Assembly: GCA_950295325.1 (NCBI GenBank)
Contig: OX485803.1
Coordinates: forward strand, 67,783,554-67,843,553
Direction of reading: 5' to 3'
DNA length: 60,000 bases
DNA from: Polytrichum commune
Taxonomy: Eukaryota; Streptophyta; Polytrichopsida; Polytrichales; Polytrichaceae
Below are positions 53,030 through 60,000 of the stretch, in pieces. The notes below the pieces were generated by a model. It saw only the letters and a program-made list of their open reading frames with translations, was not told where the DNA came from and ran no database searches. The position numbers and the translations under genes are program-made. Every line of letters begins with the position of its first letter. Position 1 is the stretch's first letter.

Positions 53030-53330
53030 TGCCAAATCTTCTTTGAATATGCAATTGAAAACGAGGCACACTTTTGTGTTGGAGTGTCCCCTCTACAATT
53101 CCATTATAGATAGGTTTCCTTCCTATTCAAAATGCAATACTAGGTAGTCTTAAGTTTTTCTTCCAATTGGACCATGAAGTTGTTATTAGCCTCTATCTTA
53201 TTGAAACCACTGCACTCCATTACTCTAGACTAGGGAATTAGCCTTTTTGACATCCTCTTGATATACTTCTAGTCCCACAAATTTTTGACTTCCTGGATTT
53301 TAAAATAAACATCATTTCATTGGAGTTGTA
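53030..53330 (+). repeat. Dispersed repeat, copy 1 (pair with 57.6 kb)
   Basis: Blocks such as TTGAAAACGAGGCACACTTTTG, GTGTCCCCTCTACAATTCCATTA, TCCAATTGGACCATGAAGTTG, TTAGCCTCTATCTTATTGA, GGGAATTAGCC and CTTCCTGGATTTTAAAATAA occur in the same order as in 57615-57925. The length is about 300 bp. It may be a SINE or the 3' end of a LINE; no A or B box was found. Confidence 0.7.
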
Positions 53331-54834
53331 AACTACTAGAAAACATGGTCCTAGTCTACAAGCATTGTCCAATCTACAACTTGCATAATTTGGATTCGAC
53401 ACATGTAAATGTTGTCATGTCGCAACGACTACCCGTGTCAAATGAAAAGTGTGTGGTAGTACCCACAATCCAGGTAGTGGTAGTTACCACTACACTAAAT
53501 ATGTTATGTAGTGTCACATGGTATCTTGTGTCACTATGGTGACTTTTCGGATGACACTTCTTATGAGTAAGTGAACAAATATTGTCATGGATGAAGGATG
53601 AGTTCATCCATTGGCCAAAAACCTACGTTCTCTTGTCAGCAACTTGTGATGAAATATTGACATGGATGATTGGAATTTGGATGAAAAATCATTTGGTAAA
53701 TGACAGTTGTTGCAACATTGTAAATTTATAATCCTTCAAAAAATTTACAAGGAATGACAAATAATGGTGGATTAACATTTAGTGTTGGTGATACGACAAT
53801 GAAGTTTACAATAAGTATTGAGCAAGACAACTAAATATCATATTTAGTGTAGTACACACTTCCATTTTTCATAATGATCCTTTTGTGTCAAAACACGTGG
53901 TGACTTTGAGTTGTATGCAAATATAGAGTCACTTTGTAAGCTCCTAGTTGTTTGGCCCCACAACCTTGGCAGATTTGTAAAGCGTAAGATAGGCATGGAG
54001 ACTAAAAGCCTAAGGTAGGCGCATGTCAAAACTACTTGTACTAGCTGCCAACCATAAAATAGTTAAGCCTAAATGTGTCACTTTTAGGTTGGTTAAATAG
54101 CTTGGAAAAGTTTCAAAAAATTTCCATAGACTTGAAAAACCATAAAGAGTCTAAATGATTTTTATAAAAATTATAAAAAATCATATGCAACCTATAGAAT
54201 TTGCAAAAGTGGGTTTCATAAATAAGCCTTTTACTATCCACTTACATGTACTATCCATTGACATTTACTATTCATTGATATTTTATTATCTAGTAAATAC
54301 TATGAAGTTTGTGCAATAGATCATAGAATATCTATTGTATATCTTAGTAAATCTGTTACCTAATAACTCCATTACCTATTGGCCATGTGCACATGCAATG
54401 TGAGCAAAGTTGATGGCTAGGAACATAGTTTGGGATCCATGGGGAGCCGGGTTCAAATCATCTTGACCTTCATTTATCCTAGGCTTATTACCCTAATCAC
54501 TTGGAAAATCCTAGTTGGGCCCTACCTACGGGTAGGTTTCCTACTTACTATATAGGCATTCTAAACGATTAAACAATTACCTTAAAATTCATTGTACAAG
54601 GAAGCAGTTCCTGTAGCATAGAGTGTGAAGTCAATTTGCAATATAATGTACTCACCACGTAAAAGTGTGAAAATGACCATGGTCATTGCAACATGACCCC
54701 AATGACAACTTTTTGATTGGAGGCATTAGATTTGATCACTACATTGACAGCAATAGGATTAGCCAAATTCTATGAAAACCTAGTCAAAATTAATGTCGAT
54801 GTGCACGAACATTCCTAGTACATTGATTATCCCA
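53331..54834. other. No recognisable gene
   Basis: AT-rich non-coding sequence. Short self-similar words (GTAGTGT, TAGTGTAGTG) recur, but no element could be delimited. Confidence 0.4.
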
Positions 54835-54975
54835 TTTAGTGCATGTCACTATTTGGAGTTACGCAATACTAAAACTATTTAGTGAGAATGTGATATTTTA
54901 CTAAACAATCACTAAACTCTCATTGTTATTGCATTGTGTAATTCCAAATAATAACATACACTACATGTTATATTC
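54835..54975. mobile_element. Hairpin MITE-like element
   Basis: The left arm reads TAGTGCATGTCACTATTTGG, then AGTTACGCAATACTAAAAC. The reverse complement of the right arm reads TAGTGTATGTTATTATTTGG, then AATTACACAATGCAATAAC. The arms are about 45 bp with roughly 80% match and a short A/T-rich centre. No coding capacity and no clear target duplication, so the superfamily is unassigned. Confidence 0.65.
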
Positions 54976-55439
54976 AGTGTAGTGTACAGACTCAAAAATG
55001 ACATGATCTGTAACTCTAATTTCTAAGTTGGTTCAGATCATGGCTCTCACCCTATAATCTTAGTTTATTTGAGACCCTTAATTGATCATCACCTAAGTGG
55101 CACACTAACATGAAGAAGATTCTGTAGGATAAAATTCTGTGGCTCTTCATGGCAATGGACAGTCAAGTTAACAGTAAATCATAATCGGGTGGGTGCGTGT
55201 GGCTTTTCTCCCTTGTTAAGGTATGTTCCATGCACAGGCCCCTCTAATTAAAACCCCTATTTAAACTCGGTAAGGCCTAATACCCAACCCACCTAATGAA
55301 TAAGGAAACACTGCAGGCTGCTACTTACAGATGAGCTGCTGGAGCTTGAGAAATAACCAGTTGAAGTTCAAGACTTCAGGAATATTACCGGCCATTTAAG
55401 AGGAATCTATAGAATATACCTGAATTTAATAAAGGAAAA

Positions 55440-55530
55440 AACAGGAAGATGTCAATATGTAACTGGTTGGAAATGGAAACACTACGATCTCGACTGATTA
55501 TGCCCAAAAATCTCCCGCGACACTGTAACC
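55440..55530 (+). repeat. Dispersed repeat shared with 26.05 kb
   Basis: The words AACTGGTTGGAAATGGAAAC, GACTGATTATGCCC and AAAATCTCCC match the segment at about 26055-26125 (AACTGGTTGGACTTGGAAAC, GACCAATTATGTCC, AAAATCTCCC) in the same order. Nothing coding. The family is unknown. Confidence 0.6.
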
Positions 55531-57614
55531 ACCTCTTAATTTTGTTTATACACCCATGCAAGCCCAATTGTGGCCCCTCTCCATCATCATGGGCCCTGCC
55601 TTCGCTTCAGCTCCACTAACTACTTGGCCCATTATTCCCAGTTTTTAAGCTCAGGGCTTGGGGAAGCAGCCCCAATTAGCTCCTGAGGGCCTCAACACTG
55701 TGCCCAATCCTCATGGAGAATGTGGGCAAAAGGGGCTATTTGGGCCTGGGAGGCTTATTTTTGGAGGGCCGCTGGATATATAATTGCATCATCATTTTAG
55801 TTAGAGACAGAATTGAAATCCACCATTCATGAGGGTGGCATCCATTTTGGCAAATTTAAGCCCAACCATGCCATGCTTACCTCCTGAGGCCATGGGCTGG
55901 GTAAATTCTAGTGATCCAAAGAACAAGATGATGATGATCTCTATGCAAGGTTTTTGAGTATGGTAGGCAGTGGGTGTTCTGTGGTTCAGTTTTCTTGTTC
56001 TCCATCGTTCTATTGATCAGATTACGTCTTCAAAGGTGTGTTCGCTACAAGCATATGGATCCCAGGCAATTGTCATGCATCACTAGTAACTCCTCCTACC
56101 TCATTATAAAGTATGCATATTTATCACAAGAGGTAAATTTGCATTGTTGTTTCACTGACGCGAGACAATTGCTTGTGACAAATATGTTGGTTGTGGTTGC
56201 ATTAACGAATGTATGATGGAACATCCACAAGACTAGGTTGAAAATCGGACCTCCCATGATTTAGTTCTGATATAATCATAAGTGCATGTTTGTTGATTCC
56301 TTATTTTGGAAACACGGGTCATGTGATCCCAATTGTGTTCACTATTTAGTGTGGAGTGGTTAATAAAATTTGAGGATGTAGTCATCTCTTTCAAACATGT
56401 GTCTTTATGGCGCTTGTTCTTTGGTCCTCACCCAACCACACGCCAATCAAATACAAGTGTCCAATTAACAAAAGTAACACCCACATACCTTATCACCAAA
56501 AACTAGGAGTGTAAGTCTTGGCATTGGCTTATCATAACAAAAGATAGGAAGTTTGCCTCTTACTGATGAATAAAGTTCTAAAGTCTAGGATGCCAATAAA
56601 CTTAATATGGAACTAGAAGTACATCAAGATGGCGTCAATGAAGCCAGTCTTAGTGACCTCAGTAAAATACTAGAGGCTAATATCAACTTGATGGCCCCAG
56701 TTGGAAAGACTTGAGATTTCCTAGTACTACATTCTGAAAGCATAGGAGCCCTTGAGTTCTAAGAGTGCCCCAGACAATCGAGTTCTTGATCATGGCCTGC
56801 ATCAAAATGTATGCAGAAAACCGTCTCCGTCGAATTTTGGGAGCTGGTGATGATCTGTAGAGACTAAAAGACCTTGGAAAGCCATGATGTTATCTTTTTG
56901 TATTCCTGCGAGGACCACGATGTGAATTCGGCCTGTTTCAACCATTAGCCCATTTTAAGGTTGGTTCTGTTTCCTTTTAGCCTTTTGAGGCTCATTGTCT
57001 AATTTATGTCTGTAGCCTGCCATGCAGCATAAAGAAAGCAGCTTAAATAAAGAATTCCCTCCATAGGACCCACACAGATAATTCCATGTTCCATCGACAC
57101 CGATCAGACTCATAGGTACTTAGGGTTGTCTAATTCAGTCTCGTTGTCGTGGAGACCATCTCCATCGTTGTACAAATTAGAACTTGAAGCAACCAAATTA
57201 GCTCCTCTTTCAAAGAAACATGTAGAAATATTGCAGCCCTGTTCGCCTTTGCATGCCTCATCTTTCGCTGCAAAGTGTATAACTTTCGCAGCTAGTAGTT
57301 TGTTTGTACTGATTGATCGTCGTCGTAGCTGACTACTGCAGTGAAGTTTGGAATGAAGACAAGAATTTCAACCCGAGCCTCCAAACAGATACTAGATGAA
57401 GATCATCATCTCAATCATGAAAAAGTTGGTTTGAGGTAGCAAGATTACCGGTCGAGCCAAAGAATAGATTAGTAGAACCATCATGAGCGTCATCTCAAGC
57501 CTTCGTCCACAAATTTCATATATAATCTTAATTTATTCATGAGAATACCCAGACGCAGTGTCCAGTAGTACACATTAAACATAGTTCTGATTATCAGACC
57601 GATAATACTGGACA
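55531..57614. other. No recognisable gene
   Basis: Non-coding sequence with short chance ORFs (for example 55974-56216 and 57126-57332) that resemble no protein family. Confidence 0.4.
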
Positions 57615-57925
57615 CTCAAATGATTCCGTCCTCAAAGATGCCACTTTTGCTCCTATAATACACTTGAAAATGAGGCACTTTTGTCCCCTATATTACCCCA
57701 TTAGAGATTAGTATTCCATCACTATTTGAGAATGTAGTACCAAACAACCTCACGTCCTCCTTTTAATTGGACCAGGAAGTGGACAATGGACATTGAACTC
57801 TATCTCAAGGAGGCTATAACACTCCTAGAGAATTAGCTAGTTTAAAACCATCCCTATGTACTTTCAATCCCATTAGCCTTTAATGGCTTCCCGGACTAAA
57901 AAAATCATTTCATTTCATTTCAAAG
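57615..57925 (+). repeat. Dispersed repeat, copy 2 (pair with 53.0 kb)
   Basis: It holds, in order, CTTGAAAATGAGGCACTTTTG, GTCCCCTATATTACCCCATTA, TTAATTGGACCAGGAAGTGG, ACTCTATCTCAAGG, AGAGAATTAGC and CTTCCCGGACTAAAAAAAT, matching 53030-53330. The right end is a (CATTT)n-like tail (57903-57921), which suggests a retroposed origin. Confidence 0.7.
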
Positions 57926-58032
57926 TCACAAATTCTGGAATTCTCATTTGATTATCAGGAAGTGATAACTCATATGTGAAGGGGGCAGCCGCCATGGTGA
58001 GTGACTCAGCAGCCAGGTTTCCATTGCACTTG

Positions 58033-58056
58033 AATAAATAAATAAATAAATAAATA
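58033..58056. repeat. (AATA)n microsatellite
   Basis: Six AATA units in otherwise unremarkable non-coding sequence between the 57.6-kb repeat and the zinc-finger gene. Confidence 0.9.
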
Positions 58057-58611
58057 CCCATCAAAAGAATCTTGATCTTTGAAGGGTCTGTTACATACTG
58101 CACTTTCGAGTATTTATCAACAAACCCAATTTCTGAACAATCGTATTCTTTTCCCTGTAACATTGAAAGCTGTAGGTGATGATGATCATAAGGATCAGTT
58201 GTTCCTTATTGTAAATACCACACAACCGAGTGTCTACCTTAGGGAGAGGACTAACTTAGTACCACAAATCATTTCTTCCCCCCTAAGCTCTATAGAGAGC
58301 TAAAAAAGAAAAGTATTAAGCACTATTGCCACCTCCTCTCCTTGGCCTCCATTTGCACCTCATAGTAGTATTTTCTCTCTTTTTTTGGTTCATCATAGAG
58401 ATTGACCACACATGATGGGATGCATGGTCAATGACTATGAAGACTCCGTGATGGAATCTACACATCATCCTTCCACTCGGAATTATACAAACAAAAAGTT
58501 TTACGGTGTCACAAACTGGCCTTAGGAAGGAAGCGCAGGTGCATCATCTTATGCCAATGTAATTTGCTGCCAGACTTCTTCAATCAATCAATCAATGCAT
58601 CCATCCAGCAG

Positions 58612-59164
58612 CTAGCGGAGGTGCACAATTCCCATGCCTGGCAGAGGATTGCCAGTCCTCAAGTTAGCACTCCTCAAGTTAGCCTCCGAAGAAGAATGAT
58701 TCAGGTCCGCAGGGTTGAAGGTCTCAAAAAAGGGAGCCTGGGGTATAACCTTGGTGGAGAAAAGTGATGAGGAGCTATGGTGGCCAATATCACCTCCGAC
58801 ATTATACTGCATGCTGGTCATGGGGTAGTGCATGTTGCAACCCCACATGGAGGTTCCCTCCGTGGAGAATTGCAACCCTGAGAAATCATACTTCATGGCC
58901 TTGAACTCGGGCACTTCGGGGATAATATTATTGTGATGGTGATGCTTGAAGTCCCTGTGATGATGATTATTGTTGTTGTCCCTGCTGTTATTGTTCCCTA
59001 AACCCTTGTGCAAATTGTTGGTGGGCATGGGACTCAAGGCCGAGTCTGATTCTAGTCTTTGCCTCTTGGAATTCGGGGCCCTGCAGGTGGTGATAATGGA
59101 AGAGCTGCCCTTCGTTTGAGTGGAGTTGGAGTTGTCAGAGAAAGTAGGCTGCTGTAATAATTGG

Positions 59165-59196
<32 letters not shown>

Positions 59197-59373
59197 GGTA
59201 GAATTAGTGGAGGTGGTGTTGGCGGAGCTGTTGTTGCTAATATTGAGGCTTTGGTCCTGGCACGCTGGATGCGCTTTCTTGTGCGCCACCAGGTTGCACT
59301 TGAACGCAAACTTCAACCCACATTTGCACTCGATTGGCTCGCCGCACAGCTTCTCATGGTCCCGCACATCCAC
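58612..59373 (-). CDS. Last exon of a C2H2 zinc-finger transcription factor (STOP1/WIP type)
   Basis: The exon begins at an acceptor (TTTCAG|GTGGATGTG, exon start 59373) and encodes 253 residues to a stop at 58612. It opens with VDVRDHEKLCGEP, the H-x4-C end of one finger, and continues with a C-x-C-x12-H-x3-H finger (CKCGLKFAFKCNLVAHKKAH). In plants this pairing of a DLRTHEKHCG-like end with a C-x-C finger is seen in the nuclear regulators STOP1 (acid and aluminium tolerance) and WIP proteins. The remainder is low-complexity: an Asn run of 11 or more, Ser and His runs, a basic patch (NSKRQRLES), then a less repetitive C-terminus (VPEFKAMKYDFSGLQF). Preceding exons are not visible up to the window edge. 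The exact subfamily is uncertain, because the long Asn/His tail is not a family hallmark. Confidence 0.7.
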
Positions 59374-59497
59374 CTGAAATGAACCAAAATGCGGTGATTT
59401 ATTTATTCAGTACAACCACAAGAGTCAGGCTTAAGTTGTAGCATGTGTAAGAATTTCTAGCCTACTTCTATATTAGGCAAGAATTGTAAGCCCTCCA

Positions 59498-59765
59498 TGA
59501 GCTATTGGAGAGGTTGAGCCAAAACCAAGTCTACACCTAGAAAGTGGCGATTGTGAGCTATTGGAGAGGTGGAGCCAAATTCCAAACTCAAAACTCTCAA
59601 CTTTAAGGAAGTGGAGATCATGAGCTTTTGGAGAGGTTGCGCCATTACCCCAACAGTACCAAGAAGGTGGAGATTATGAGCTACTGGAGAGGATGAACCA
59701 AATCCCAAGCTCAAACCCCAACTCCGTGAAAGAGGAGATCATGAACTACTCAAGAGGTTGAGCCT
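59498..59765. repeat. Tandem repeat around GAGCTATTGGAGAGGTTGAGCC
   Basis: Five copies start near 59498, 59553, 59622, 59677 and 59742, with spacing alternating about 55 and 67 bp. Each is followed by AAA-CCCAA/CC and GAAG-TGGAGAT blocks. It lies upstream of the zinc-finger exon, so probably in its intron. A C-run of nine follows near 59839. Confidence 0.8.
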
Positions 59766-60000
59766 CAAAACCCCAACATCAGAAGGTGAAGATTTAAATC
59801 TGTCTTGCTCCTCACCTCTCCGGAGTCTTCTACATCCCCCCCCCCCATGCCCTATCTTAAGAATTAGATAAATTGACTAAAGTACCAAACTACTCTATTT
59901 ACTTAGTTCCGTTCACGCGAGCCGGATTAAAGCCTTACATGAATTTCTAGTGCACGGAACCTTCGCACGTTACAATATGATCACCAAACTCCATGGAATC

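Noticed and set aside
58612-59382. Plus-strand Leu- and Val-rich ORFs opposite the zinc-finger exon
   Set aside because: They are antisense of the Asn-run codons; the minus-strand frame has a finger and a splice acceptor.

Overview
This is nuclear DNA of a land plant. The case rests on intron-rich genes with plant orthologues (the exosome subunit MTR3 and the chloroplast Clp adaptor ClpF), a Stowaway-type MITE, plant-style Ty3/gypsy and Mutator-like transposons, and very low gene density. The lineage cannot be fixed from the sequence. The Stowaway consensus favours a seed plant; no closer call is justified. Only about three ordinary host genes are visible in 60 kb, and the rest is transposon-derived or unrecognised.

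Layout. 1-11.6 kb (minus strand): a large LINE with ORF1, a low-complexity linker and ORF2 (2A-like motif, APE endonuclease, reverse transcriptase, an unidentified region, RNase H, zinc knuckle). It is decayed by a few stops, mostly TGA, and its sense strand is strikingly poor in G. 12.0-12.3 kb: a 44-bp minisatellite. 12.8-15.8 kb: remains of a chromodomain Ty3/gypsy element split by a tRNA-type SINE with perfect 13-bp target duplications. 15.98-19.95 kb (plus): MTR3 in seven exons, with MITEs in two introns. 22.3-25.5 kb (plus): ClpF in two exons, its intron filled by a tandem repeat that multiplies a 3'-splice-site-like module.

27.4-40.5 kb is the most remarkable part: a complete 13,051-bp Mutator-like transposon. 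It has gap-free terminal inverted repeats (35 of 42 bp identical) directly bounded by a perfect 10-bp target duplication. It holds two divergent genes. On the plus strand is a MULE transposase (zinc finger, DDE core, SWIM finger) broken by one frameshift and two in-frame stops. On the minus strand is an apparently intact 11-exon gene for about 1,116 residues, combining a ParB/Srx-like domain with a permuted N6-adenine/N4-cytosine DNA methyltransferase fold of bacterial or phage type whose catalytic motifs are altered. Its first intron holds five copies of a short palindrome. A small ORF near its 3' end has a relative at 47.8 kb outside the element.

40.5-58.6 kb: no confident gene. It contains a tandem array with 1.1-kb units, CT microsatellites, a 162-bp tandem repeat, a hairpin MITE, two pairs of dispersed repeats and several unrecognised minus-strand ORFs. 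58.6-59.4 kb (minus): the last exon of a C2H2 zinc-finger transcription factor of STOP1/WIP type, whose upstream exons are not visible.
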